From: Lacrimispora sphenoides JCM 1415
Lineage (GTDB): Bacteria > Bacillota > Clostridia > Lachnospirales > Lachnospiraceae
Reading direction: 5' to 3'
DNA length: 64,000 nt
Assembly: GCF_900105615.1 (NCBI RefSeq)
Contig: NZ_LT630003.1
Coordinates: forward strand, 744,001-808,000
Shown: piece after piece, positions 32,181 to 41,483 of the stretch
Position numbering within the stretch: position 1 is the first letter of the stretch
Layout: the number at the start of each line of letters is the position of its first letter
Made by a program: the position numbers and the translations under genes
The notes under the pieces: generated by a model
The model's database searches: none
Seen by the model: only the letters and a program-made list of their open reading frames with translations
What the model was told of the DNA's origin: nothing

Positions 32181-33548
32181 ATGTTCTATAATAGTAATGG
32201 GAGAAAAATCAGCTCCTGCAATGAAGACAATGGTTTTACGGAAAGGTATTTGAATCCATCTGATATTTATATTGTCACAGGTTATCAGATAGAAGTATTT
32301 ATAAAAAGTCTTAATTCTCCGATTGGGATGGTTTTTAATGAAAACGGGGAGATCCTGGTGGCTGATTCCGGTTTGGCTACCGGAAATCCCCGGATATTGC
32401 AGATGATCAATGGTCAGTTTGAAACGATCGCAGATGATTTTATTACCCCCATATCAGGGATTAATTATTTAAACGGTGTAATCTACGTATCTCACAGAGG
32501 ATTTATCACAAAGATATACAAAGATGGTACAAGGCAGAATATCATTATGGGGCTGCCCAGCAACGGCGATAACTATAACAGCCCGGTCACCTTTTCTCCG
32601 GATAATAAGATGTATTTCGGGCAGGGAACGGTGACTAACAGCGGTGTCGTTGGGAATGACAATGAGTGGGTGACAGTTTCTCCTCTTCTGTGTGATTACA
32701 CAGGAGATTACACTATGCTTTATGGACAAAACTTCGCAACAAATAACATACTGACAGAAGGCTTACCCGATGATATCGCTTTAACGGGTGCTTTTTCTCC
32801 CTATGGCATTCCCAATATAGAGTACGAGATCAGAAAGCGGTATATCAAGGCGTCAGGAAGTATTCTAAGGGCAAATCTGGACGGCTCCAACTTAGAACAG
32901 GTCGCATGGGGATTCAGAAATCCTTCTTACCTAAGATTTGACTACAGCGGGCAGTTGTATGCGGTCAATAACGGTTATCAGGCAGTGGGAAGCAGGCCCA
33001 TCGAGAATGCTACGGATGATTTTTATTATATTACACCTAATTTGTGGTATGGATGGCCGGATTATTCCGGTGGCGAACCCGTAAATTCGCCGCGTTTTAC
33101 CCCTAGCGGAGGTGTACAGCCTTCTCTTCTCTTTAAAAATCAGCCCAATATTCCCCCAAGGCCTTACGTGACTTTTCCGCCCAATTCCTCTATAAGAGGG
33201 TTTGAATTTAACTATAATCCCAAATTCGGTCCTTATGGGGATGTGTACATCGCTGAATATGGCAGCACCATACACTCCCAGGTCGGCGATACCATATCTT
33301 ATGCGAATGCAGGACACAGAATATCCAAAATCGATATGAAATCCAGGACCATCAGCACGTTTGCCATCAATCGGACGGGGTTTCCGTCCTCTTTGTCAAA
33401 CGGAGGTGGTCTTGAGAGGCCGGCCCATCTGTTATTCGGTCCTGACGGAGCAATGTATATCGTAGATACCGGACTGAATATTCAGGGGAACCCGGATGTG
33501 TTTATTCCGAATACAGGGGTCATCTGGAGAGTGACCCGGACGGATTAG
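32181..33548 (+). CDS. Glucose/sorbosone dehydrogenase-like six-bladed beta-propeller protein
   Basis: 455 residues with recurring propeller strands: S-P-I-G-M-V-F-N-E-N-G-E-I-L-V-A-D-S, G-I-N-Y-L-N-G-V-I-Y-V-S, N-P-S-Y-L-R-F-D-Y-S-G-Q-L-Y-A-V-N-N, R-P-A-H-L-L-F-G-P-D-G-A-M-Y-I-V-D. W-G-F-R-N-P and G-W-P-D-Y are hallmarks of PQQ-dependent GSDH-like proteins. Most relatives are secreted, but no signal peptide or anchor is visible, and anaerobic clostridia are not known to make PQQ. Catalytic function is therefore doubtful; a structural or binding role is possible. The ribosome site is weak (TGGAAAAAG). Located at the right edge of the tRNA-bracketed region. Confidence 0.7.
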   Translation: MFYNSNGRKISSCNEDNGFTERYLNPSDIYIVTGYQIEVFIKSLNSPIGMVFNENGEILVADSGLATGNPRILQMINGQFETIADDFITPISGINYLNGVIYVSHRGFITKIYKDGTRQNIIMGLPSNGDNYNSPVTFSPDNKMYFGQGTVTNSGVVGNDNEWVTVSPLLCDYTGDYTMLYGQNFATNNILTEGLPDDIALTGAFSPYGIPNIEYEIRKRYIKASGSILRANLDGSNLEQVAWGFRNPSYLRFDYSGQLYAVNNGYQAVGSRPIENATDDFYYITPNLWYGWPDYSGGEPVNSPRFTPSGGVQPSLLFKNQPNIPPRPYVTFPPNSSIRGFEFNYNPKFGPYGDVYIAEYGSTIHSQVGDTISYANAGHRISKIDMKSRTISTFAINRTGFPSSLSNGGGLERPAHLLFGPDGAMYIVDTGLNIQGNPDVFIPNTGVIWRVTRTD

Positions 33549-33660
33549 TGCAAAAAACAGTACCTTCGAAAAAGAAAGGAATAGAATGATCCAAATTTTC
33601 TTTCTTATATCCATCGCTATATGCTTTTGGAGTTCCAGACAAGTGCACACCCGACATAAC

Positions 33661-33716
33661 GGGAGAGCTCTTGAATGGCATTTAAGAGGTCATGGGTTCG
33701 AATCCTACTATCTCCA
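33661..33716 (+). pseudogene. Partial tRNA-Ala copy (attR-like direct repeat)
   Basis: 56 nt equal to bases 18-73 of the tRNA-Ala at 24535, differing at three positions. It lacks the 5' acceptor strand and most of the D arm, so it cannot fold as a tRNA. The following GCCGCAGGCATGAATG also matches the left copy, and here the terminator is complete. The 311-base gap 33549-33859 holds nothing else that I can identify. Confidence 0.8.
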
Positions 33717-33723
33717 TTTATAG

Positions 33724-33756
33724 GCCGCAGGCATGAATGCCTGCGGCTTTAATTTT
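33724..33756 (+). terminator. Complete tRNA-Ala-type terminator
   Basis: A perfect 10-bp stem (GCCGCAGGCA/TGCCTGCGGC) with a TGAA loop followed by TTTAATTTT. The intact tRNA at 24535 keeps only the left half of this hairpin. It may also end the convergent KDPG-like gene region. Confidence 0.85.
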
Positions 33757-33859
33757 ATCTAATAGAGACTGGACATTTGATAAGAAGCAAAGACAAATAA
33801 TGAAAGGTATATCTTCAGCTATCGGTATCCCATATCGAAACAAATTCTGTCGGTTCAAA

Positions 33860-34813
33860 TCACCGCTGAAGAATGTGAACCGCAAAGCCTCCGACTTCCT
33901 CTTCAAAATAGATTACAATCATTTTATCATTATTGAATTTTGCAGAGGCTTCATTGAACTTATAACCTGCTGTTTCAAAATAATTTTTTGCACGGACAAT
34001 GGAGTTGGTGGAGATAGCGATATGACCTTTCGTACCGAAGTAAGGAGGCTTCATACATTCAATGGCAGTACCGGCGAATACAGAACCGGCTCCTGATTTT
34101 TTTTGAAATCCGAACATTGCTTCAAATATTCCCGCTGTTTTTTCTGCTTCCTCATCGGTACTTAAGTTTATTCCAATATGAGTGAATTCGAAACCCAGCA
34201 TAGTCTGGATGGCCTTCGTTGTCAGATCGCGTATTTTTTCAGATTCCCCTGCCTGGATCAATTCCTGTTCCACCATCAAGCTGCAGGCCAGAATATTATC
34301 GAAAGCCGGATAGGAACTGCTGTTTTTCTCATTTATGCCGTCAGCCGGAATGAAGTTTATGTGATTATAGGATGAATACATGGTCTGGTTCATATGGAGG
34401 CCCCCATCCTGTCCGGCAGAGGAAACTATTACAGCGTCAAGCCCAAATGAAATTGCCGTTTCAACATCAGCCGGAGTGGAAACACCCGGTATTACTGGTA
34501 TAGCCCTGTCCATACAATATTTTACAACAGATGATGAGAACTCCGGACTAATGATAAATTTTGCTCCTGCATTAACTGCGAGACTGGCCTGTGCGGCTGT
34601 CAGAATGTCGCCGGCTCCGATCAGCATTTGGGGAAACCGTTCAGTCATTATGCGAATGGATTCTTCGGCTGCATTGGTGGAGAGGGGAATTTCTACACAG
34701 TGAATCCCCCCGCCGCAGAGAGCCTCTGCAAGAGGAACCGCGTTTTTTACATCATCAAGTACTGCAACCGGCATAATGCCGATTTTATGAATCCTATTCA
34801 GAATTTCATTCAT
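33860..34813 (-). CDS. KDPG/KHG aldolase-like domain fused to a VOC (glyoxalase-fold) domain
   Basis: 317 residues. Residues 1-200 follow the 2-keto-3-deoxy-6-phosphogluconate aldolase pattern (I-M-P-V-A-V, C-V-E41-I-P-L-S-T, G-A-G-D-I-L-T-A-A-Q-A, A-K-F-I-I-S-P, P-V-I-P-G-V-S-T-P-A-D-V-E). However, the Schiff-base lysine of K-x-F-P-A is Ile129 (A-V-I-V-S-S-A), so ordinary class I aldolase chemistry looks impossible. Residues about 210-317 are a VOC-like domain (F-T-H-I-G-I-N, G-G-F-A-V-H-I). A metal-dependent lyase, isomerase or sensor role is conceivable. It is divergent from the LIV-type importer operon, with AAGGAG upstream. Its promoter mirrors the operon's. Confidence 0.8.
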   Translation of the reverse strand: MNEILNRIHKIGIMPVAVLDDVKNAVPLAEALCGGGIHCVEIPLSTNAAEESIRIMTERFPQMLIGAGDILTAAQASLAVNAGAKFIISPEFSSSVVKYCMDRAIPVIPGVSTPADVETAISFGLDAVIVSSAGQDGGLHMNQTMYSSYNHINFIPADGINEKNSSSYPAFDNILACSLMVEQELIQAGESEKIRDLTTKAIQTMLGFEFTHIGINLSTDEEAEKTAGIFEAMFGFQKKSGAGSVFAGTAIECMKPPYFGTKGHIAISTNSIVRAKNYFETAGYKFNEASAKFNNDKMIVIYFEEEVGGFAVHILQR

Positions 34814-34871
34814 AGTTGAACTCTCCTTAATTGCAATAATTTATAGTATTTTATTTATCCTGATTATCTAA

Positions 34872-34899
34872 ATTATACTCACATCTTTATCGTTGTCAA
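34872..34899 (-). promoter_or_regulatory. Promoter of the aldolase-like/VOC gene
   Basis: On the minus strand TTGACA (34899-34894), 16-bp spacer, TATAAT (34877-34872). The spacer contains AGATGT, also present in the facing promoter's spacer. Confidence 0.8.
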
Positions 34900-34979
34900 C
34901 AAAAAGGCATAAAAAACGCTGTATATGACAACCTTTTCATATACTAAATAAATATTTAAAAAAAGTTTTTTTGTATATA

Positions 34980-35008
34980 TTGACATAAAGATAAAAAAGA
35001 TGTATGAT
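34980..35008 (+). promoter_or_regulatory. Promoter of the LIV-type importer and catabolic operon
   Basis: TTGACA at 34980-34985, 17-bp spacer, TATGAT at 35003-35008. The 5' leader is long, about 185 bases, and contains the cre site at 35081. Confidence 0.85.
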
Positions 35009-35080
35009 GTTTTTGGATTTAAAGAGTAATATTTGAGCAAAATAGCGAAATATACTCTTTAAATTTTTTAAAAATCAGTA

Positions 35081-35094
35081 TGAAAACGATAACA
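35081..35094 (+). promoter_or_regulatory. Catabolite-responsive element (cre) for CcpA
   Basis: TGAAAACGATAACA fits the CcpA consensus TGWAANCGNTNWCA at every position. It lies about 65 bases downstream of the transcription start, where CcpA usually represses by roadblock. It implies that the cluster is shut off by preferred sugars. Confidence 0.75.
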
Positions 35095-35197
35095 TATTGA
35101 TGGTTAAAAGGGAAACTGTCAAAGTATCACGAAAAAACGGAGGAAAGTATCTGACAAGGGGTGCTTATTCTTTCAAAAGAGAAAAGGAGAAGTGTAT

Positions 35198-36415
35198 ATG
35201 AAAAAAGCAATAGCAATTATTTGTGCGGGTCTGATGACATTCAATCTGGCGGCATGCGGAAGTTCCCAGACGCCTTCAACCACCGCTGCAAATGCAGCAT
35301 CATCAGGAACGGAAACCAAAGCGGGGGGAACGGCAACGGATGGAGAAATCTTAATCGGATGTCTCCAGGACATTACGGGCGCTACTTCCAGCCTTGGCCA
35401 GATGGTGCAGGCAGGAGCGCAGTGGGCCGTGGATGAAATCAATGAGAATGGCGGAGTAAAAGGGAAAAAGCTAGTTATGAACACCTATGATACCAAGGCG
35501 GATGTAACAGAAGCTATTAACGCATATACAAAAGCGGTTACTTCTGACAAGGTTTCCCTTATCGTAGGACCGCCTGTTGCCAATATCGCTCTGGCTATCA
35601 AGGAAACCTCGGAGCAGTATGAAGTTCCGGTTATGGGCCTTGCCATGGATCCCAGTGCACAGCTTAAGGCGGATGGCACTCCATATAAGAACATGTTCTG
35701 TTTTCAGCCCAATGCGATCCAGCAGGGAGCGATTATGGCAAAGTACGCTATGAAGAACGGCTTTAAGACCTTCGGCGTTATTTATAATGAAAGTAATGCT
35801 TACTCGCTTTCTTTGAAAGATCCTTTCATTTCCACAATTACTGAAAACGGCGGTACGGTTGATGGGAAACAGCAGGTTGCTTATAATGCAAACGATACAG
35901 ACTTTAAAACCTTACTGTCCCCTATCGTGAATGCAAATGTTGATGCCATCTATGCGCCAAACTACACCAAGGATCTTGTAAACATTGTTACGGCAGCACG
36001 TGCGCTGGGATATGAAGGTGCAATCATCTGCGGCCTGGATGCATGTCCGCCTTTCAACACTATGCTTGGTGGTAGCAGTGATGGCGTATATTGCATTAAC
36101 AATGTGGATGACACGGAGCCGGAGCTTCAGAAAATGATTGCAGCGGTTAAAGAAAAAACAGGGGTAGAAGCTACCAACAAATTTTTCCTTGGATATGACA
36201 TCGTTAAAATTGCCGTTAAGTGTCTGGAAGAAACAGGAACAGATGACCCCGCTGCTCTTCGTACTGCGATTGAAAATGTAAAGGATTTTAAAGGCCTTAC
36301 CGGAAATATCTCCATTGATCCAAAGACTCATATGACTACCGGTCTTGATATGGTTATGTTTACCTATGAAGGAACAACACCAAAAATGTTGGAAAGATTC
36401 AGCGCAGATAACTAA
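35198..36415 (+). CDS. LIV-type ABC transporter substrate-binding lipoprotein
   Basis: 405 residues from ATG 35198 (AAGGAGA seven bases upstream; the GTG at 35192 is too close). A lipoprotein signal peptide ends in L-A-A-C-G, with Cys about 21. A Ser/Thr/Ala linker follows and then a Peripla_BP_6 (LivJ-like) domain (I-L-I-G-C-L-Q-D-I-T-G-A-T-S-S-L-G-Q). It binds a ligand outside the membrane and delivers it to the permeases downstream. In LivJ relatives the ligand may be an amino acid, amide, aromatic acid or sugar acid; the catabolic neighbours argue against a plain amino acid. Confidence 0.92.
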   Translation: MKKAIAIICAGLMTFNLAACGSSQTPSTTAANAASSGTETKAGGTATDGEILIGCLQDITGATSSLGQMVQAGAQWAVDEINENGGVKGKKLVMNTYDTKADVTEAINAYTKAVTSDKVSLIVGPPVANIALAIKETSEQYEVPVMGLAMDPSAQLKADGTPYKNMFCFQPNAIQQGAIMAKYAMKNGFKTFGVIYNESNAYSLSLKDPFISTITENGGTVDGKQQVAYNANDTDFKTLLSPIVNANVDAIYAPNYTKDLVNIVTAARALGYEGAIICGLDACPPFNTMLGGSSDGVYCINNVDDTEPELQKMIAAVKEKTGVEATNKFFLGYDIVKIAVKCLEETGTDDPAALRTAIENVKDFKGLTGNISIDPKTHMTTGLDMVMFTYEGTTPKMLERFSADN

Positions 36416-36442
36416 AGCTTATAAAATGGATGGAGGCATATC

Positions 36443-37315
36443 ATGTCACTGCAGATTATAATCAACGGCCTTGCGACGGGATCTGTCTACGCGCTGATTG
36501 CGACAGGCTTTTCATTGATATTTAATGTTTTAAAGTTTTCAAATTTCTCTCATGGTGCTACCATGACGCTGTGTGCATTTGTTGGATACTTTTTGGTAGC
36601 TTCCAAAGGACTGGGTTTGATTCCGACAATCCTGGTTGCGATAGTAACGGGCGGCTGCATTGCACTGATTGGAGAATTTGTGGCATTTCGCCGTATTATA
36701 CAGCGTAACAGCTCTTCCGTATACTTTTTCGTTTCCTCTATTACTTTAGGAACGCTGTATGAAGGACTTGTTACCTTGAAAGTTGGGGCAAATTTTTACA
36801 GCTATCCTCAGTTCTTTAAAAAGGCGGCAATTAAGTTTGGGTCGGTTGTTGTTTCTACATCAGATCTCCTGATGTTCTGTACCAGCGCTGTTGCACTCCT
36901 TGTACTGGCCTATATTATTCAGAAAACCAGAATCGGCAGGGCACTCCGAAGCGTCAGCTTTGACAGGGATACTGCGAACCTGATGGGGATTGATGCTACA
37001 CGGATTATTCAGTTTGCGTTTGTGGTTTCAGGTGCTCTTGCCGGACTTGCAGGTGTATTTCTGGGCATTAACTACACATTGTACCCGACTCTGGGCGGCC
37101 TGGTAGTAAAAGGATTTATTGCTTCGGTAATCGGAGGTCTGGGAAGTCTGCCGGGCGCGATCATCGGAGCCGTGCTTCTCGGGCTGCTTGAGACACTGTT
37201 AATCAGTACTGTGGGTTCGGGATACACCCCGGTATTTATTTTCCTTATTATGCTTGTGTTTTTATTACTCCGCCCAAGCGGAATTGCCGGCAGCAATATT
37301 CAGGAAAAGGCATAG
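36443..37315 (+). CDS. LIV-type ABC transporter permease (LivH-like)
   Basis: 290 residues, about 8 membrane segments, in the branched-chain-amino-acid permease family 1 (N-G-L-A-T-G-S-V-Y-A-L-I-A-T-G-F-S-L-I-F at the start, G-V-F-L-G and G-F-I-A-S-V-I-G-G-L-G-S-L-P-G-A near the C-terminus, the coupling-loop region). GGAGG precedes ATG 36443. Second gene of the importer, 27 bp after the binding protein. Confidence 0.92.
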   Translation: MSLQIIINGLATGSVYALIATGFSLIFNVLKFSNFSHGATMTLCAFVGYFLVASKGLGLIPTILVAIVTGGCIALIGEFVAFRRIIQRNSSSVYFFVSSITLGTLYEGLVTLKVGANFYSYPQFFKKAAIKFGSVVVSTSDLLMFCTSAVALLVLAYIIQKTRIGRALRSVSFDRDTANLMGIDATRIIQFAFVVSGALAGLAGVFLGINYTLYPTLGGLVVKGFIASVIGGLGSLPGAIIGAVLLGLLETLLISTVGSGYTPVFIFLIMLVFLLLRPSGIAGSNIQEKA

Positions 37316-37327
37316 GGGGTACTCACA

Positions 37328-38194
37328 ATGATATTATACATGAATATTTTCACGCAGATATGTATTACGCTTGTTGCAGTTGCGGGCGTGTATGTTCTGA
37401 CAGGACTTACGGGAATGTTCAGCCTTGGGCAGGCGGCATTCATGGCGGTTGGAGCTTATGTATCCGGTATTTTTGTCGTAAAACTGGGTGTCCCGTTTCC
37501 CCTTGCCTGTATCGCGGCTGTTATAATCGCGGTTGGTATTGGCTTTGTGGTGGGTATTCCAACCGTAAGGTTAAGACGGGATTACATATCCCTGGTTACA
37601 CTTGGATTTGGAGAAGCGATTACCGCTCTGTTAAACAGAACGACAAAGCTTACAGGCGGCGCTTCCGGTTTCATCGGTATTCCGAAAAAAACCACAACGC
37701 TGATGGCATTCACGTTTGCAGTCATTGCAATCCTGCTGGTAAACTGGTTTAAAAACAGCAAATACGGACGCCAGTGCATTGCGATCCGGGGAGATGAGCT
37801 TGCGGCGAAGGCCATGGGAATCAATGTCCCAAAAATCAAAATCACATCGTTCCTATTGAGTGTTGCCCTTACCTCCTTCAGTGGCTGCCTGTATGCTTTC
37901 TATATTACATACGTGGATCCCAGCATTTTCGGCTGGAAGAAGAGCGCCGACTGGGTAATCATGGTTTTCTTCGGAGGCGTGAACAGTCTGACGGGATCAA
38001 TCCTGGGAGCCACGATCTTAAGCGGTCTCCCGGAAGTGTTGAGAGGGCTTGCAAATTACAGAAGCATTATTTATGCAATCCTGGTATTGTTAATTATCAA
38101 CTTTAAACCTTCGGGACTTTTAGGCGAGTATGAGCTTGCAGATTTGTTAAGAAGAAGAAAAGGCCGGGTAAAGCTGCAGAAGGAGGAAGACTGA
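37328..38194 (+). CDS. LIV-type ABC transporter permease (LivM-like)
   Basis: 288 residues, about 8 membrane segments, the LivM partner of the preceding permease (Y-V-L-T-G-L-T-G-M-F-S-L-G-Q-A-A-F-M-A-V-G-A-Y, and V-M-V-F-F-G-G-V-N-S-L-T-G-S-I-L-G-A as the coupling segment). The two permeases should form the heterodimeric channel. An AGGGGG ribosome site is present. Its stop overlaps the next gene's ATG by one base. Confidence 0.92.
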   Translation: MILYMNIFTQICITLVAVAGVYVLTGLTGMFSLGQAAFMAVGAYVSGIFVVKLGVPFPLACIAAVIIAVGIGFVVGIPTVRLRRDYISLVTLGFGEAITALLNRTTKLTGGASGFIGIPKKTTTLMAFTFAVIAILLVNWFKNSKYGRQCIAIRGDELAAKAMGINVPKIKITSFLLSVALTSFSGCLYAFYITYVDPSIFGWKKSADWVIMVFFGGVNSLTGSILGATILSGLPEVLRGLANYRSIIYAILVLLIINFKPSGLLGEYELADLLRRRKGRVKLQKEED

Positions 38195-38961
38195 TGAGCT
38201 TGCTGGAGGTTAAGAATATTTATAAAAGCTTTGGCGGTGTAAAGGCTATTCAGGATTTTTCTATCCGTGCAGATGCGGGAGAGATCCATGGAATTATAGG
38301 ACCAAACGGAGCCGGAAAAACAACTATTTTCAATGTTATATCCAATGTATACACGGCGGATCAGGGAACGGTGATGTTAGATGGGAAGGATGTAACCAGA
38401 AAAGAACAATATCTCGTTACGAGAGAAGGAATGGGACGCACCTTTCAGAATATCCGCTTATTTAAGGGACTTACCGTATTGCAGAATGTTATGTGCGCAT
38501 TTGATCCCCAGTCGAAGTATTCCATAATCGGAGGCCTTTTTCCAACACCGAAACGCAAAAGCGAGGAAAAGAGAGGAATTGAACTTTGCGAACATTACCT
38601 GGAAATGGTGGGAATGGCTGACTATAAGAATGAACGGCCGGAAAACCTGGCCTATGGCATGCAGCGCCGTATTGAGATCGCAAGGGCGCTGACCTGTAAT
38701 CCAAAGGTACTGCTCTTAGATGAGCCGGCTGCCGGACTGAATCCTACAGAGGTCCAGGAATTGACGGAGTTGATTTCAAGACTTTCCAAAGATATTGGAT
38801 TTGCAATTCTTTTGATAGAACACAGGCTGGAGCTGGTTATGACCATTTCACATATCATTCATGTCCAGAACTTCGGAAAGACGATTGCAGTGGGTACCCC
38901 TGCAGAAATCCAGAGAAATCCGGAAGTAATTGAGGCGTATCTTGGAAAGGAGGAGGGATAA
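38194..38961 (+). CDS. LIV-type ABC transporter ATPase (LivG-like)
   Basis: 255 residues. Walker A G-P-N-G-A-G-K-T-T, Walker B V-L-L-L-D-E-P-A-A-G-L-N-P and switch His in I-E-H-R are intact. The signature region reads N-L-A-Y-G-M-Q-R-R, with Y-G-M-Q in place of S-G-G-Q; LivG proteins commonly have Y-G-x-Q-R-R here, so this is normal. M-G-R-T-F-Q-N-I-R-L-F is the LivG Q-loop pattern. Overlaps the permease stop by one base. Confidence 0.93.
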   Translation: MSLLEVKNIYKSFGGVKAIQDFSIRADAGEIHGIIGPNGAGKTTIFNVISNVYTADQGTVMLDGKDVTRKEQYLVTREGMGRTFQNIRLFKGLTVLQNVMCAFDPQSKYSIIGGLFPTPKRKSEEKRGIELCEHYLEMVGMADYKNERPENLAYGMQRRIEIARALTCNPKVLLLDEPAAGLNPTEVQELTELISRLSKDIGFAILLIEHRLELVMTISHIIHVQNFGKTIAVGTPAEIQRNPEVIEAYLGKEEG

Positions 38962-38964
38962 CAC

Positions 38965-39669
38965 ATGGCAATGCTGAAAGTAATGGATTTAAGCGTCACC
39001 TATGGTCATGTCAGGGCACTGAAAAAGGTCCATGTGGAAGCGGATGAAGGGCAGATTGTCAGCATCATCGGCTCCAATGGAGCCGGAAAGACCTCTCTCC
39101 TGCGGACCATCTCCGGTCTGGTGAAGCCAGTCGAGGGAACCATCGAATTCCTGGGGGAGCCAATACCTTCCAAGTCAAGCAAAATCGTTGCGAAAGGAAT
39201 TGTACATGTGCCGGAAGGACGTAAAACCTTCTCTGGCCTCACCATTCGTGATAACCTGCTGGTCGGCGGGTATTTACATCATAGAAAACAGCTGGAAAAA
39301 GATATTGAAGAGCAGTTTAAGCGTTTCCCTATTCTGAAAGAAAGAGAGCACCAGTTTGCCGGAACTCTCTCGGGCGGCGAGCAGCAGATGCTGGCTATCA
39401 GCAGGGGACTTATGGAGCATCCCAGGATTTTGCTGCTTGATGAACCCAGCCTTGGACTTGCGCCGATTATTGTAAACCAGGTGTATGATTTAATTAAGGA
39501 GATACGGGATTCCGGAATTACTGTTCTGCTTGTTGAGCAGAATGCGAGAAAAGCGCTTTCGATCTGCGATAAAGCATATGTTCTTGAAAACGGTATGGTA
39601 AACATCTGCGGAACAGGTGAAGAACTGATGAAGTCTGATGTGGTTAGGAAAGCTTATCTGGGAGGCTGA
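38965..39669 (+). CDS. LIV-type ABC transporter ATPase (LivF-like)
   Basis: 234 residues. Walker [10 protein letters not shown], signature [10 protein letters not shown], Walker [14 protein letters not shown] and V-E-Q-N in place of the switch His region, all as in LivF. Three bases separate it from the LivG gene. The five importer genes are then followed by the dehydratase after 49 bases, with no terminator between, so uptake and catabolism are probably co-transcribed. Confidence 0.93.
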   Translation: MAMLKVMDLSVTYGHVRALKKVHVEADEGQIVSIIGSNGAGKTSLLRTISGLVKPVEGTIEFLGEPIPSKSSKIVAKGIVHVPEGRKTFSGLTIRDNLLVGGYLHHRKQLEKDIEEQFKRFPILKEREHQFAGTLSGGEQQMLAISRGLMEHPRILLLDEPSLGLAPIIVNQVYDLIKEIRDSGITVLLVEQNARKALSICDKAYVLENGMVNICGTGEELMKSDVVRKAYLGG

Positions 39670-39718
39670 TGCAGCGTCATTAAGTATCAATTTAGGGATA
39701 ATGACAGGAGGAGAAAAG

Positions 39719-41377
39719 ATGATACGTCAGTGGAATGAAGAGTCTATGGATCATCGCAATACACTGCTTTATGCGATGGGAATATCGCCTGAGGATGCGG
39801 CCAGACCTATAATCGGCCTGATAAACTCATGGAATGAAATGAATCCGGGACATTTCCCCTTTAAAGATGTCATCGCAGAGATGAAGGAGGAAATCTATAA
39901 AGCCGGTGGACTTGCACTGGAACTTCCTATCACCGGTGTCTGTGACGGAATTTGCTCCAATACACCGGGTGACCGTTACACGCTTCCGGCCAGAGATCTG
40001 GTATCGAGTGAAGTGGAGACGGTTGCAGAATTAAACATGCTGGAAGGCATGATTATCATGGCAACCTGTGACAAAGTTGTTCCGGGTATGATCATGGGCG
40101 CTTTGAGGGTGGATATTCCAACCGTTATGCTTACAGGCGGATACATGGCGGCAGGTCATTATAAGGGGAAAATGCTGACTCTGACCCATACAAAGCAGGC
40201 TTATGCAGCCTACATTGCGGGTGATATGAGCGAAGAGGATTACAAAGGAATCGTGAGAAATGCCTGCCCGACTCCGGGAGCCTGCCCCTTTATGGGAACG
40301 GCTAATACCATGTGCGCCATGGCCGAAGTTCTTGGCCTTTCTCCTCACGGTAACGCAAGTGTCCGCAGCCAGACCCCCCGTTGGCATGAGATGGCAAGGG
40401 AAGCGGCTGAAAAGATTGTGGAGGCAGTAAAGGAAGAAAGACGGCCAAGTGATTTTATAGAACAAAAGAGCTTTGAGAACGTCGTACGCTATATGATGGC
40501 AACGGGAGGTTCTACCAACAGCCTGCTTCACATCCCGGCACTTGCACGTCAGGTAAAATGCGATATTGTCCCTGAAACCTTTGATAGAATCAGCCGTGAA
40601 GTGCCCGTTATCAGCACCATTTATCCCAACCATCCAACTTATACAATGGAAGAATTTGATGCGGCCGGAGGGCTTGGGGCTGTTGTGAAAGAACTTGCCA
40701 AAGCAGGGAAAATCGATACGGCAGCAGGCGGCATGTTCGGCACCATCGGCGATAAGGCGGAACTTGTTGAAAATAATGATATGGATGTGATTCATTCTGT
40801 GGAAAATCCCATCCATGAACAGGGTGGACTTGCCGTTCTTCATGGCAATATCGGAACGGACAGTGCGATTGTCAAATTCAGTGCGGTAGATCCGGCAGCA
40901 TGGAAATTTTCAGGACCGGCCAAGTGTTACGATTCTCAGGACGATGCCTGGAATGCGATTTTAAGGGATGAAATTGTGGCCGGCGATGTTGTAATTATCC
41001 GGTATGAAGGACCGAAGGGCAGCCCGGGAATGCCCCATATGGAGACATTTATGGCAGCTGTTCTCGGAAAAGGACTTGGCAGCCGGCTTGCCCTTGTATC
41101 CGACGGCAGATTTTCGGGTGCAACCGGCGGTCTTGCAATCGGACATGTGAGTCCGGAGGCTTATGAGGGCGGAAACCTGGCTTTGATCAAAGACGGAGAT
41201 ATGGTTTATATCGATGTTGAGGCGAGGATGCTGACGGTAGATGTGACAGAAGCGGAATTTGCTGACAGAAGAAAACGTTTCGAACCCGTTCATAAACCGG
41301 CTAAGGGATGGTTAAATCTTTACCGCAAAAATTGTACCTCAGCACACCGTGGAGCAACTGTATTTTGGGAAGACTGA
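39719..41377 (+). CDS. IlvD/Edd-family dehydratase
   Basis: 552 residues from ATG 39719, preceded by AGGAGGAG; the longer frame to 39638 overlaps LivF. Fe-S ligand candidates lie in G-V-C-D-G-I-C, C-D-K-V-V-P-G and [28 protein letters not shown] carries the family's C-terminal active-site serine. Family members dehydrate dihydroxy-acids (valine/isoleucine path), 6-phosphogluconate, or free sugar acids such as xylonate and arabonate. Its place among sugar-type genes, with no other ilv gene, favours a sugar acid. Product would be a 2-keto-3-deoxy acid. Confidence 0.88.
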   Translation: MIRQWNEESMDHRNTLLYAMGISPEDAARPIIGLINSWNEMNPGHFPFKDVIAEMKEEIYKAGGLALELPITGVCDGICSNTPGDRYTLPARDLVSSEVETVAELNMLEGMIIMATCDKVVPGMIMGALRVDIPTVMLTGGYMAAGHYKGKMLTLTHTKQAYAAYIAGDMSEEDYKGIVRNACPTPGACPFMGTANTMCAMAEVLGLSPHGNASVRSQTPRWHEMAREAAEKIVEAVKEERRPSDFIEQKSFENVVRYMMATGGSTNSLLHIPALARQVKCDIVPETFDRISREVPVISTIYPNHPTYTMEEFDAAGGLGAVVKELAKAGKIDTAAGGMFGTIGDKAELVENNDMDVIHSVENPIHEQGGLAVLHGNIGTDSAIVKFSAVDPAAWKFSGPAKCYDSQDDAWNAILRDEIVAGDVVIIRYEGPKGSPGMPHMETFMAAVLGKGLGSRLALVSDGRFSGATGGLAIGHVSPEAYEGGNLALIKDGDMVYIDVEARMLTVDVTEAEFADRRKRFEPVHKPAKGWLNLYRKNCTSAHRGATVFWED

Positions 41378-41444
41378 ATGCAATTAAACGACTATGCTGA
41401 AATTTCGTGTATATTCTGACAATGTGTGATAAAATTAGGGAAAA

Positions 41445-41463
41445 GAATCCATATTATGGAATT
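41445..41463. promoter_or_regulatory. Palindrome before the LacI gene, possible operator
   Basis: CCATATTATGG (41449-41459) is a perfect odd palindrome, extended on both sides as GAAT...AATTC with one offset base. It lies about 20 bases before the LacI-family start and may be its autoregulatory site. No second copy was noticed near 35000. Confidence 0.4.
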
Positions 41464-41483
41464 CACATATTGAGGTGATTGGA

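Noticed and set aside
39719..41377. Loss of an Fe-S cysteine in the dehydratase (P-G-H where other members have P-C-N)
   Set aside because: P-G-H is usual in the clostridial IlvD subgroup, and other Cys motifs are complete.
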